Below are positions 8,941 to 20,454 of a stretch of 64,000 bases of DNA, piece by piece. Origin of the DNA: Micropterix aruncella (Eukaryota > Arthropoda > Insecta > Lepidoptera > Micropterigidae); assembly GCA_944548615.1 (NCBI GenBank), contig OX155965.1, positions 18,906,201-18,970,200 of the forward strand, in the 5' to 3' direction. The notes under the pieces are model-generated. The model was not told the DNA's origin. It ran no database searches and saw only the letters and a program-made list of their open reading frames with translations. The position numbers were made by a program, and so were the translations under genes. Numbering within the stretch: position 1 is the first letter of the stretch; every line of letters begins with the position of its first letter.

Positions 8941-11900
8941 AAAAACCTATACAAGGCTATTTCGTGGAATCACACGTGGGCATTATAAATGAAAGCGTGC
9001 CTTCATTCGACTAGTAGCCTATCCACTCTTGAGGCCATTGAATGGCCGTGAGTATTTATGTGGTGGTGACCACGACAGCCCATTGAGACTCGTGGCTTTT
9101 GTCTCCTGGGACCAAGTCCTGGGTGGTCGCTGGACGTACGCTCAAATAGACGATAGACTCAAAAACCGTAACGTGATTGTTGATCCTTTATGAACCGCAA
9201 AAGTTGGCATTTATAGATACATACGTGTATTTTTAATTTCCCAAATAATACATCGTGTTACATGAAGTATGTAAATGGAGTTTCGTTTCCGGACAAAACA
9301 GTTCGTTAGTTCGAGTTTTCACTGGAGCTTCTCATTTTGAGATTATGAGAATTAACGAATTTTAGATTCTGAAAGTTTTAGATCCTAAGAATCAAAGATG
9401 TGTCGGCTTGTGTGTCTGTACCCACTGTTTCTTAGAAACTGCAAAACCAATTAGAGCTAAATTACGTACACAAAATATATTTTTGTTTTGATAGAGCTCT
9501 TTAGTTTTAAAACAGCAGCCTTTTCTAAAAAAAAAATAAACATAAAAGACAATGGGTATTTTGGGCCCACGCGACGCTTCAATCTCTCCAATAGGTATAA
9601 ATCATACACGAATAGAAAGATCTCTTAATATAGGACATTTATTAATAGAAAGACTCATCTCTGTTATCGGCCGTTTCAGAGTTACATCTCTTAAATATAT
9701 CTAATTACTGGATATTCCAATGCTAGTTTTTTGTACGTGTTGCGAATTTTAAGTGGTTGCATTCCAAACCTCCGTTTGTGTTTTACACACGGTGGCCTTC
9801 CTTCCCCACCACCCTCAACTGAGTCTCTACGTGGATGTTTGCGCACAAGCAACAAGCCTATATGAGGGTACCTAACAAGTCCACATAATATATGGGCGTA
9901 CCTAACACGTCCAGGCATTGTATTTTTAATAACTGTTTAAACGAAAACTGTCGCAGAACAACTGGAACGATAAAAGTATATATAATGTGTGAGTAGGTAC
10001 TACTATATATTGGTAATAATGCTCGAGTTTGTCAGCGGCATATAGAGGGGAACAACGATTTCACTGCCGCTTAGTTTACTGACATATGCAATATGCTAAG
10101 GTCAGCTGTCCAACATGGAGTGCCCAGTAACAGTACGTGATATTATACTGTCTTTTATGGATCCACTGCAAATAATATAATTTAAATAAATAATTGGCAA
10201 CATAGTAATATTAAATTATCGCGGAATTAGCCATGTCTTAGGAGATTCTGAATTTCAAAACTCGGAAGCGGTCTTAAATTGGGGTGAGTTGTAATAGTAA
10301 TAATATTTTACTTAAAAAGAGTTTTCATATGGTAAATACATTATTGTTATTGAAGAGATTGGAAGGTGGCCGAAACGCCTATATATTTCAGCACATTGCC
10401 CTTTGTTACACCTAGAAAAACAAATAAATTAGACTTAAAATTTCGCGGATATTGCTACAACTGTTGCTTACACAACTTTTTGATATCTTCAGAGGGTTTT
10501 GAATTGAGAATATTATAATCTTAAAAATATAATACTTGTTAACTTCGTCAATATTAATGCTAGAATAGAAAATATCTGTCTTACAATTCTGAGATAATGC
10601 CTCTATATTTGTTGTCTCATGTCAGTTCTGCATATCTTTTGAGGTTTACGAATTTAATAACAATTTTTTTAAATGGTTGGGTAGAAAATCAAGAATTTGA
10701 AATATAAACCTAAAAATTGCAAAATAATATTGCCTATAAAAAACAAGCTAAATCAAAGATAATACAACTAAATATATTGAAAATCGAATGTAAATAAATT
10801 ATTTAACATATTCTAGACGCAATACCTAGAACAGCGACGAATGTCATTTCATCAAGATGACATTTGCGAAAGTAGGTACTTCATTTTCATATGTTACCGC
10901 GAATAAACTATATTTTTATATGTATTTGAAGTGTGTGGGTTATAGTAGAGAGTGACTAATGACCCACATACAGGTTGAATATGTGTATATTTTATCAATT
11001 AAGGTATAAACATGTTTATGTGCCTACATAATATTATAATGCAGTTGTAGTCTAAAAACCCATCGTTGCAATGTTTGCTTATCGACAGAGATATCGGTGC
11101 AATCATACATCGTTATGTTCGAAAGAGTAGTAAACAATAGCCTAGCTTGGGGCAGACCCTTCCCCACACGTGGTTTTCGTGAATATGTCTAAGGATACCT
11201 CTCTCTAAGGATGTACTGCAGTATTGGATAAGCCTACGAATGCCTATATCTCACTATAAATCACATGTCAAACTTCTTCAATCATGTAGTGCACATCATC
11301 AATCTTTTTTGGAATAACTTGTTAATTTAGTCGACCTTTACGAACTTCGTCACTGACAGACGCATGACAACGACGAAATTATGCAAACCAACTGAAATCG
11401 GTCTTTTCCGATGGTGCTTCATTACCAAAAGTAGGCTTACCATAACTAAAATCGAAAAACCTTCACTTAAAATTTTCATTAATTTCTTTAAAACATGTTT
11501 TTTACGAACGCTCACTCTAAACTACTTAGCCAATTTTTAAACTGTCACTGTTTTAAAATTAAAAATAGACGCGTCATCTAGCGATCGTTTGTAAATACTT
11601 AAAAGGCAGTCTATGTACCTATCTGCGTCATATGAAATATCTACTTGCAACATTTTGAAAAAATAATATCCGAATATTTCGCATCCCCCAACAGAAAACC
11701 TATTGTCAGCTCGCACTCCGCGTGTGTGCATCCCCATAGTCCAGTCATTTCTGTGGGTCTGTTTACATTTACCTTTCTATGGCAAGATTATTGGCCGCTT
11801 AAATGGCCGCGGGAGACGTTTGTGCAAAACGGAAATTACTTTTTGCACTTCCTCGTATGCGGTAAGTGACACACTTCTCTACCTGAGTAATTGTGCCCCG

Positions 11901-12239
11901 GAACTAACGGATATTTAAAAGATTTGCAGCCTCCTAAATATGCTGCAAAACTAGATGCTGTGAATTTCGATAATGATAATACACAGTAGCGAATAAAACT
12001 GAATAAAAATGGTTTTCGAGATATTGAAGTCCCCTAATCCACTTAGGAGCCAGAGCCTAGCTTTTTCAAAAAGTACAAAACTGCTGACTTCGATTCTGAT
12101 GCCCGTTGAAACCGAGTGACTATATGAATCCGTATCATTATCATGAAATCGCTGACCTTTATCAAACTATTCATATGCCCACTTGGGCCACAAGATCCAT
12201 TTTGTTCTCGGATCGGCTCAACTTACGATTCAGCTCCTA
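8941..12239. other. Long gene-free AT-rich stretch
   Basis: No gene or well-defined repeat was recognised in this 3.3 kb. Open frames at 9691-9918 (-), 11327-11515 (-), 11537-11737 (-) and 11645-11869 (+) have no familiar motif. The last is followed by ggtaagtgac, a good splice-donor match at about 11861, but no acceptor or homology supports an exon. Positions 8960-9180, 10020-10140 and 11640-11900 are GC-balanced patches. Confidence 0.4.
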
Positions 12240-12880
12240 TTCAGAAGCCTCCTAGAGTAGAAGGCTACCCCGGGTAAGACTTCCGTGTCTCAAGCCTCAG
12301 AGCTGGTGGACCGGTTTCTCCCGGCGGGATTGTATTTCGGCGCCACTGGACGGTTTGCGCACCGTTCGGCGAAGCCAATCGGCTGTGCATTCTGACTAAT
12401 TTCTGAAGGGGTCTGGAGACTATGGTAATATACTGTTTCCTAAGCAGCGGGGGTGGATGTTGAGCTGTTGTCATGCCACTCTTGAAATGACCTTGGGCCA
12501 CTCGATCCCCTGTGGCTCTACGGGCAAAGAACGCCCAGGTCCGCTATAAATTCAAATTGAATTACCGTTGTAATACAACAGGTAGAGGTCGTGTGAGCGA
12601 CTTCAGACCTGTAACCAGTCGGAAGGACGGATGTATCCTGAAGGTTAATTCCAGACGGTAATATCCTGCCAAAACTGGTAGTCAGGGGGCGAGGCTGCCG
12701 CTGTGTACATTTCCCGGTGCCTCGCCGTAAAGCGTTGACGGGCAGGTGGCTGAGCTTGACGGTGGATTGTTTTGTCCTAAGTCTTCTGCGCTTACCTCAT
12801 GGGAGACAGAACGTTCCATTTCGTTAAAACTTCCTGAGGTGACGGGTTCGCCCGTTGTAGTTGACAACTCTAGTTACCCA
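12240..12880 (-). repeat. GC-rich repeat family G, minus-strand copy
   Basis: Read on the minus strand it opens with actagagttgtcaactacaa and cgggcgaacccgtcacctca (about 12880-12835). It continues through 'cataggtaagcgcagaagacttaggacaaaacaatccaccgtc'-type sequence and ends in the cluster holding the 'gtccagtggcgccgaa' motif. Comparable blocks occur at 50150-50780, 57150-58100 and 60005-61315. One minus frame at 12682-12867 (STTTGEPVTSGSFNEMERSV...) is open and is partly mirrored in other copies. The family is clearly GC-richer than its surroundings, and I do not recognise it. Confidence 0.7.
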
Positions 12881-13834
12881 AAGTAAGTTAAATATTTATC
12901 ATTATTTATTTTATTTTCATTATGCAATGTGAAGGGGGGGGGGGTGTCATTTAGGAACGGAGCTCTTGCTATGGAATATTATCACACATCCTAGTTAATT
13001 TAAAAAGGGCTTTAGCAGTCCATTGATATTGATATCTTTATAATCAAATTATAATAGTTGCAGATTGATAGTTACGGAATTATAGAACTATTATAGTCAC
13101 GGAATTTATTTTAATTTTTACTATATTTATATTTATTTCTGAAATCTTTGTCTAACCTATTATCAGTCCCATAAAAATATTTACATAATTCGAAAGAGAA
13201 ATTTAATTCGATTTAATTCGAGAGAGATAATGATCCCCCCTCCCTCTTCATTTTCTGATCTACTTTTGGTAACTTCTTATAAACGAAGGATTAATAAAAT
13301 AAGAGTTTTGAAATGAACCTGTTTTATATTGTTTAAATAAAATAAATTCCGTTTTGATATCAGGGAAATAAGCCCTATGGAACAACCTCCAACTCCACTG
13401 AATAGGAAAAAAATCGACCTTGATTTCCCTCTATTAGATAAGAAATACTATTTGGCGTTTGACTCGGGCTAAGTGTGGATAATCAAGATCTATGATTTTG
13501 CAAATTTCGTGGTGAAAGATATAAAACTGGGCGAGATAATCCTCGGTGATACACAGACAGACAGACAGCGGTCTTATGAATAGCGTTCCGTTTAGACGTT
13601 TGTGCGCTTTGGTAGACACCCTAAAAACATGTAATCTTAAAAAGCGATTCTCATATCATCGAAAATAAAGATTTGAGAAACCGGTGCAATATAGATTCTT
13701 AATCAAAAGTCAACGCAAGAGCGAATGTTTAATTATAAAACCTAAATTTTTCAATAAATGCCAGTTTTAACGAAGAAAGAACGCAAAATGCCACTGTAAA
13801 TAATATAACAAATGTTTTGGAGAAGAAAAGTTTA
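12881..13834. other. AT-rich spacer with a poly-G tract
   Basis: Contains a G run at 12931-12945 and a tandem 'tttaattcgagagag/tttaattcgat' patch near 13200. An open frame at 13434-13619 (-) has no recognised similarity. No gene seen. Confidence 0.4.
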
Positions 13835-15225
13835 TTACCATCATTTATTTATTTATTTATTTATTTATTTGCTGTTGTTATAAAAAACATATACAAAAAA
13901 CAAGAACACACAGATTAAAAATTAAAACGGTAAATAGACAAAGACTATGAAATAAAGCTACAAACGCTGCAAATTAGGGGTATCCTCAGGATATCTCTTA
14001 TCCTGGTTTTCAGGACACACCTATTAATTATTGGTACATATATGATTTTTAAAATAAAATAACCAAATCAAATAAATACACAAATCGAAATAATCAAAAT
14101 CAAAATATTTAACATCAAATGATATTAAAAGACAATAACGTAATTACATATATTTTAAAATCTACATATAATAAATATCAATGTTTTAAAAAAATATTGT
14201 AGAGAAAACAAGTCACGTGACTTCAGTGGGGAGAAATTGGACCTCCTCGTGGGAAACGTCATTGGGAAGCGTGTCAAAAATTGGAAATATTTCCGCCATT
14301 TTGGCATCTCGGCGGGTTTTCATTATTATGTGTTTACATTTTGTTGCAGTGTGTTTCTTTATATGTTAAATCGCAATATCCACTAGCGATGACGTCATTA
14401 ATCGTTTTTTCCTTGTAGGCAGTTTGCCAAAATTGGATTTTACAATGACAGATATCGTTTTAATATGTCATTCGCTAGTATTTGTGAAGTCTTTTTAAAT
14501 ACTGTTTTAAAGTCAATTTATCTAAAAATACATTTTCTGTGGTCATAACTATAACTTTAGCCTCATACAATATGAAATGTGGGAGACCTTATTGAGCTCA
14601 CCGACAATGCTTCGGCTTGTTTTAATTTTTCGACAAAATTGAATTATTGGTATCATTGAAAAGGATTTTTATCGAAGACCAGTCAAGTTGACGTATTAGT
14701 TAGAAAATGTGTGGTTGCTTTATAAGTTTTCCTGCACACTCCATCCTCCGAAATTTTTACTACGAAAGCCAGCTATCTCCTTCAAAGGTGGTCATTAATT
14801 AGTAATATTTGACAGAACGCTTTGTAATTTTTACGATTTTTATAAGCCAACATTTTTAGACTTTTTAGGAATGTTTACTTATAAAAAAAAAATTAATTGT
14901 TTTTTCAGTTTGTTTGTAATTTTTTATATCGATTACTTGATGTTAATTATTTTATTTTTGTCTATTTTGATTTTCGTTTTTTTTTTATTTTGAATATTTT
15001 ATTTTAATTTCGTTAAATAGTGGTACCGATAATAGGTGTGTCTTAAAACCGGGTTAAGAAATATCCTGAGGATATCCCCTAATTTGCAGCGCTTGTAGTT
15101 TCATTATGTAGTTTTTATGTATTTTCAGTTTCAATTTGTAATTTAGTATCTTTTTGTCTATATTTTTATTGACAGTTTCAAATAAATAATTTAAAAATAA
15201 AACAAGGGTTTTTAAAAATAAAACA
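13835..15225. mobile_element. Fold-back DNA element with long diverged inverted ends
   Basis: The sequence acgctgcaaattaggggtat followed by cctcaggatat and gacacacctatta (13965-14035) recurs as its reverse complement at 15020-15095. Similarity continues outward (tagacaaa, tgaaact) and inward (aatcaaaat, ttaacatcaa), so each arm is roughly 200-380 bp and diverged. The left outer end has an (ATTT)n run (13843-13868). The core (14205-14830) has GC-balanced stretches with 'cacgtgacttcagtgggg', 'ccgccattttggc' and 'gatgacgtcatta', and no transposase. It looks like an old non-autonomous fold-back or MITE-like transposon. TSDs were not resolved. Confidence 0.65.
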
Positions 15226-15934
15226 AAAGATTTATTGTGGGGATTGTAACTTTAAATGTCACTCAAGTTTTCCAATTAATTTACTGTGGGATAGGCAAGT
15301 GCAAATTAGGGTATACTTAGCTAGTGCGGATACTTTATAAGTGCTTAATAATCTTATATTATGTTTTTCCCCAATTAAAATTCTAATAATTATTTTGAGT
15401 GTTTATATTAAGAAATCTTATTCTACCATAAAAGAAAGTTTACCAATTGAATAAAAACATTTAAAAAAAACAATTATAATAGACCTCCTAGATATCTGAA
15501 GAGCGAATAGTGACTGTCGTCCGAGATATTTTTGAATTAAAAATCGGATAATGGCAACATTTCCCGAAATTGTCATCAGCCGGATATGGTAGGATCAAGT
15601 AATCTTGACAATGTTTCACCTTCTACGAGTGCCTATCCTATCCGTAAAGGCAAATATGCTAGGAATAGATGATAACTATATCATATATCATTTTATTGTT
15701 ACAAATTCAAATTAAATATTACGAAATATTAAACCATTAAAAAAATGTTCGTGTCAGCTCCGACGAGTGACTAGAGTTTGCAATTTAATGGCAATTGCCA
15801 TTGAATACATACGATGGTGTTAATGGCAGGCTGGTTACAGAACTGTGAACAGACAAATTTGACCATAAATGACACATATGTGTATACGAGTAAGTAGCAT
15901 CTATATAATATATGTATAAACATGAGCTAATGTG
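15226..15934. other. AT-rich spacer
   Basis: No gene or clear repeat was seen. A GC-balanced patch lies at 15480-15670. The minus open frame 15785-16000 runs into repeat G and is not credible. Confidence 0.4.
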
Positions 15935-16370
15935 CCCTTGGGAGTTAATGGGCCCTTGCTGCTGGCCACGAAGACCCATTTGGTTCAGGGTTGGTAACAC
16001 TCACTGGTCAACACCCATCCGGCGGCCTCCACGCATGAATTGCGAGCCCGGGCAGGACTCTGGCCTTAGGGCTAGTTTCCCCAAGAAGTTAACCTTCTGA
16101 CACTCCAGGACGGTCTGCGCACCGTGCGTTGTAAGCCAATCTATTGTGCATTTTGACTAACAGTCGGGGGAGTCTAGAAGCAGTACTGTTTCCTATAGAG
16201 CGAGGGTGGTTGCGGACCTTACGGCGACTGCTCTTGAAACGACCATTGGCTACCCGATCATGGGTGAAGAGCCGGGCAAAGGACGCCGTGGTCCGCGATT
16301 TAACTGCTTCGTAAGGGAGAAGACCGTGCAAGCGACCTCGAACTCGTAACCAGTCGAGAGACCGAAGTAA
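15935..16370 (-). repeat. GC-rich repeat family G, minus-strand copy
   Basis: The left end (gggagttaatgggcccttgc) is the reverse complement of the family's 3' end gggcccattagctccc. It is followed by complements of gggtgttgacc, ggaggccgccggatggg, gcacggtgcgcagaccgtcc, gctctataggaaacagtact and gcccggctcttcaccc. The 5' third of the unit (gtcaactacaacggg) is missing. The minus frame 16089-16331 (FKSSRRKVRNHPRSIGN) is paralleled in the copy at 60411-61080 (FKSSRRKVGNYPRSIGN). Conservation at the DNA level explains this without coding. Confidence 0.75.
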
Positions 16371-16499
16371 TCTTTTACCGATGTCTTTTAATATTTTTCG
16401 AAAATTAATAGAGAATAATAAAAAAACCGGTCATCAAACAGAAGACTTGCCCGTTCGCGTGGGACTGTCAATATTGGTTTTTATAACACAAAACTTTAA
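16371..16499. other. Short spacer between repeats G and R
   Basis: AT-rich, nothing recognised. Confidence 0.4.
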
Positions 16500-17175
16500 C
16501 AAAAAAAAACCTACTCCAAAATTTTTAATAAGTGCATCAAACATGTCATGGTGAAACTTATAACGGGCTATCATAATTGAGTGCTTATACAAAACTTCGT
16601 GTCTGTAATGTTGACCGTTGAGGAGTTCCTTCGTTGGAAGCCAACCCTGGGTGCTTTAGTTCTGCCTTGGTGAAACTTTAGTTCTGCCTTGGAGAACGGG
16701 CTATCGTAATCGAATGCATATACAAAATTTCGTGTATGTGCTATTGACCGTTAAGGAGTCGTCTCGTCGGGAACCGATCCTGGGGGCAGCGGCCATGTCA
16801 TGGTGAAACGGGCTATCATAACTGAATGCGTATACAAAATTTCGTGTCTGTGCTGTCGACCGTGAAGGAGTCCCCTCTTTGAGAGCCAATCCTGGTTGTA
16901 GAATCAGGTCATGCTTACCATAAAAGATACAAAGTCATCAGAACTGAACCACATGTAAATTTTCAACTTTATAATATTTGAGGAGTTCCTCATGGATCCC
17001 ATCATCAGAAGAGGATTTTTATAAAAATAGGACCAATCTGGAAGCATGTCCTTTCAAATAAAATAAAAAATCCAAATCGGTTCATAAATGAGGAGTTCTG
17101 AGGTAACAAACATTAAAAAAATAAAATAAAATAGAACCGAATTGATAACCTCCTTTTTTTGTAGTCGTTTAAAAA
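16500..17175 (+). repeat. Dispersed repeat family R with internal tandem expansion
   Basis: The flanking blocks match 5228-5690, including the closing ccgaattgataacctcc. The middle unit (acgggctatc, then ...caaaatttcgtgtctgt, ttgaccgt.gaggagtc) appears about three times here, at 16560-16660, 16690-16790 and 16800-16905, against once at 5320-5385 and once at 61455-61520. This looks like a VNTR-like expansion of a 110-120-bp module inside one copy. Confidence 0.75.
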
Positions 17176-18023
17176 TGTTGTCATGTGCACCTCGTTTCAA
17201 GATTGCTTTGCCTATACTGTTTTTTTGATCAACACAATTACAGAATATATTTCTTTTGTTTTGTTCACTAAAATGTAAAATATATAAATGCAAATGGGTT
17301 TTTATTTTTGTTATACCTTCATTTCAACATTAATATGTTTAGGCGGTTTATTCGCTTTCTGTAAAGTTTGGTTATAGCCCAGTTAGAGAAATCTCGCAAA
17401 AGAGAAAATCTCACACAGGCCTGTTTATTTTTAAAATTTAGTTTATTTTTCATCAAGCCTTAACATCGCCTGAAAGTATCTGAATAATGGTTCCCGCTCT
17501 GAACTCGCTGCTGAAAAGCTGAAAGCAAAAGGCTCTCAATTTATTTCCCTTCCGCTTTACGTTCTCCTATTAGGATTCCGGGATAATCCAACCTTTAACT
17601 TTTGACACGGCACTCGCGGGCTGTTTTCCTCTCTTTTCCACTTACCCGAATTTGGCCGGCGGAGGGAACGCGGCAGAGAGAGAAGGGTATAGGGTGTAAA
17701 CTGCGGAGCTACGTATAACTTAACGTATAAGAAGCATTCTCGAGAAAATTGAAAAGCGAAAGAGAGAGGTGTATGCGGGGCGGTGCGAGTGGGAGAGAGA
17801 GGCACGGAGGCGGCTGAGGGCTCAATAACGAGCCATCTGAGAGAAGCCCGTAGTCCCGGGGATTTCCCGGGAAATATATTAGGTCGTCGTTGGGAGCGGA
17901 GAGCGACCCGTTTCACGTCCTATGTATATTGCGCCCCGACTTAAACCCCTGTACTAACCCCGGCGCACGGGAAAGGCTTTATCTGGCCTTTACTGACGGG
18001 AAGAGAATTCATAAGACCGGGAT
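17176..18023. other. Gene-free DNA with a GC-rich purine/pyrimidine-biased island
   Basis: Positions 17560-17960 are GC-rich and apparently single-copy, with gagagagag-type purine tracts and a 'cccgggaaatatatt' element. A 119-codon minus frame (17557-17916) is open across it but shows no recognisable domain. A promoter or other conserved non-coding island is possible but unproven. Confidence 0.4.
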
Positions 18024-18165
18024 GATTTTACTACCTATCTCTATATATAATACAGACTATTTCAGCAGTCACTGCTGATATAGACTGTATTATCATTGAT
18101 TTTATAACACTATAAAATCAATGGTATTATCTAGCATATTGATTTCACGTAGTAAAATAAGGTTG
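18024..18165. repeat. Multi-hairpin segment, possible small MITE
   Basis: An outer inverted pair attttactac / gtagtaaaat (about 18025 and 18150) encloses two hairpins. One has 21-bp arms with two mismatches around cagcagtcactgctg (18050-18095). The other is a perfect 12-bp pair, attgattttata / tataaaatcaat (18097-18124). No TSD is clear. It could be a small fold-back element or a structured RNA. Confidence 0.45.
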
Positions 18166-18244
18166 GTAAGGAGATCATATGGAAACATAAAAGAGACTTT
18201 TAATTTTTAGCAAGTATATTCTGATATACTTGATTTTTCGCGAT

Positions 18245-18356
18245 GTTCATTTGACGTTACATACACACATACATTAAAACACTTTATAGTGGTTGGTTGT
18301 AATAGATTGTCGTATAGTAATAAACCCGTCCATTGTGAAATTTCACAATAAAGAGT
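18245..18356 (+). mobile_element. tRNA-derived SINE, 3' fragment
   Basis: Carries only the family tail: ttatagtggttggttgtaat, agattgtcgtata.taataaac, ccattgtgaaatttcacaat and aaagagt. These match the ends of the copies at 34004-34266 and 57278-57534. The tRNA-like head (A and B boxes) is missing. Confidence 0.75.
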
Positions 18357-18495
18357 AAAATCGTATATGCAGCAACTGATATCAGGGATGATAAAATCGT
18401 ACGGCAGGCTAAAAATCGCATGTTCCTCTCTATATATATAGCACATTCTAGGTAATTTCAAAGAAATTCAATAATACGTAACTAATGTTGTACGT

Positions 18496-18735
18496 ATAAA
18501 ATCGAAGACTATCGCGGTTGTTTGACATTATAAATAGGATAGAAACGAATTTACCGCGTGAAATTTGTAGCACCCGACGTTTCGGTGACGTTGCAGCCGC
18601 CGTTGTCCAGGGTAGACAGAAAGAGCGGTCAATCTGTTGTTTTGCGGGTAGGCCGCATACTGCTGCCGCCACTGCGTATGTTATAACGGTGGTGGGGGGA
18701 GGGGGCGGGCTCGGAGCGCGCAAATTTCGAAAATT
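18496..18735 (-). repeat. Penelope-like terminal repeat, inverted left arm
   Basis: This is the reverse complement of 18995-19205: the same gcggtaaattcgtttctatc, aaacgtcgggtgctac, ggcggctgcaacgtcaccg and gttataacatacgcagtggc blocks in opposite orientation. It ends exactly where the Penelope ORF core begins. Read on the minus strand it even carries the ORF's last codons and stop, as the right arm does. It retains an end (caaacaaccgcgatag) that the right arm has lost. Confidence 0.8.
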
Positions 18736-19044
18736 GGCGATCTGTGAACATATATTGGATAGCGGAAGTAACCACTGGATGCAGTTTCAAAACCCCATTG
18801 TGCTATCCAAGGAACAATTCTACTTTCCTCGCATGATCCGGGAAGCCATTGAAATAACAGAACCCCGAACTTCAATAGAGACGACGGTTACAAACTCTCT
18901 TCTACGTGGAACCCTCTTCTTAAAATGTTCCCGCTGCCGAACGCCGAACGCAAGGACGTAAGACAGGATAACAGTGAGTGTTGTGTGCAAGACGGATTTT
19001 CGAAATTCGCGCGCTTCGAGCCCGGCCCCGCACCACCGTTATAA
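18736..19044 (+). pseudogene. Penelope-like element ORF, C-terminal fragment
   Basis: The plus frame reads KLAICEHILDSGSNHWMQFQ, then IVLSKEQFYFPRMIREAIEI. After a frameshift near 18855 it continues TPNFNRDDGYKLSSTWNPLL and PLPNAERKDVRQDN, to the stop at 19042-19044. The order EH...LDSG.NH...F....VLSK....PR.IREAIEI..-PNFNRDDGY.LS.TW.P is what Penelope-like elements show at the C-terminal end of their GIY-YIG endonuclease region. Only about 100 codons survive; the RT domain and catalytic GIY-YIG core are absent. The last 17 or so codons lie inside the terminal repeat. Confidence 0.8.
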
Positions 19045-19205
19045 CATACGCAGTGGCGGCAGCGGTATTAGGCCTACCCGCAAAACAACGGATTGACAGC
19101 TCTTTCAGTCTACCCTGTACAACGGCGGCTGCAACGTCACCGAAACGTCGGGTGCTATAAATTTCACGCGGTAAATTCGTTTCTATCCTATTTATAATGT
19201 TGTAC
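18995..19205 (+). repeat. Penelope-like terminal repeat, right arm
   Basis: Starts within the ORF end and runs past the stop through gttataacatacgcagtggc, ccgcaaaacaacgg, aaacgtcgggtgctataaa and cctatttataatgt. Together with 18496-18735 it forms a large inverted repeat around a 260-bp core. Penelope-like elements are known to carry such pseudo-LTRs in direct or inverted arrangement. Confidence 0.8.
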
Positions 19206-19394
19206 GATGTATAATTTAGTTGATAGGTTTTTCGATCTACATGGTATATCTTACAGCTGGTGGGAGAAATTAGTAGTGGCCAGCGCGATTGTCATTCAAT
19301 TGTTATTCAAGAAATGTAATGAAACTAATAAATAAATTAAAAGTAAATAAAAAAGTCACAATAGCAAGCGGGGAATCAGTTTCAAAAAATACCG
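19206..19394. other. Short AT-rich spacer
   Basis: Nothing recognised. Confidence 0.4.
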
Positions 19395-19806
19395 AGTAAT
19401 TTGCCGTTAACTGTTTTTCTAAAGCAAAAACTTATAGTATGCCAACGAAACATGGAGCGAAGCATGCTGAACATAAGGCTACAGGACAGGTGGACGACCT
19501 CAAAAATAAGGAAAATAACAAAGGTGAGCAATGTTTTGAACAAAATTAGAAAACTCAAATGGAACTGGACTGGTCACATCATGAGAAACCACGGGAAAAA
19601 AATGAACGAAGGACGTAATGCAATGGTATCCTAGAAATAGGAAAAGACAAAAAGGACGTCAAATTAAAAGATGGGAAGATGACTTACCGAAAGGATGGAG
19701 AAGGTTAGCTCGGGACAGAGATGAATGGAAGAAAATGGGGAGGCCTATGTCGAAGGACAACCTGATCAAAAAACTGGTTGCTGAAGAATATGATACCTTA
19801 TTTTAA
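19395..19806 (+). pseudogene. RTE-type LINE, 3' end of RT ORF
   Basis: The plus frame has CQRNMERSMLNIRLQDRWTT and KLKWNWTGHIMRNHGKKMNE. After a shift near 19615 it continues QWYPRNRKRQKGRQIKRWED, DDLPKGWRRLARDRDEWKK and a terminal stop at 19804-19806. The (K/R)xxQRxMERxML.I.L.DR ... K.WxGH..R ... RP..RW.DD ... A.DR..W layout is the conserved tail after the RT domain in RTE-like non-LTR elements. The copy is 5'-truncated and frameshifted. It is AT-richer than the related fragment at 45040-45497, so it is probably a different subfamily or an older copy. Confidence 0.75.
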
Positions 19807-20454
19807 AATTACATTCTAAATTAATAAAATATAATATTCTATCACATTAGGCAAAACTGTACAATACAGTCAATGAATAAGGGCTTTTATTATTCTATTA
19901 TTTTTTTCTCTAAAGGACTGATTAAATAAAGTGTGAAAGTAAAGAACATCAGTCTAGTTATTGTTTATCTCAACAAGAATCTGATCATGAAAGATGAATT
20001 ATCTCGAAACCTAAATATCACTCCTGGCAGCCACATGAAAATAAGGTAAGTCGCCAAATATTTGTTAATTGTTATGCTATCCAGCCGCTAAAACGATTTC
20101 TTGCCATCGAAACCAGACTGGAACAGTCTTTTTTCGACTATGCAGATGTGACACCTCGACCTCGACAGAAGAACGTATGATAACAATAGGCCGTTAACAG
20201 AATGTTTGCATTCGGTTTTTAAATCTACGAACGTATAATAACGTCTCCGAATATAGGGCACGTATACTGCAAATACGCTGAAGGAGAAATAAGCATATTC
20301 TCGCTCTTCTATATCGTGTCCTCTCCTTATCAATGTCATCCTTTTAGCACGAGTTTTTAGAATTACTAAATACCCACGGCCTTGCGCTCCGATCAACTTC
20401 AAATAGTTGATTACGTATTCCACTGTACGATTATATTACTGACTTCTTGAGCTA
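19807..20454. other. AT-rich DNA, unrecognised minus-strand frame
   Basis: A 111-codon minus frame spans 20088-20423. It has no motif I recognise and lies immediately before a LINE tail on the other strand. I treat it as chance or element-derived. Confidence 0.35.

Noticed and set aside
11645..11869. Plus-strand frame followed by a good splice donor (ggtaagtgac)
   Set aside because: No acceptor, no homology and no neighbouring exon. An overlapping frame (11703-11918) is equally open.
17557..17916. 119-codon minus-strand frame in a GC-rich island
   Set aside because: No recognisable domain. GC-rich sequence with few AT-rich stop codons readily gives such frames, and purine-rich composition explains the Ser/Arg/Pro bias.
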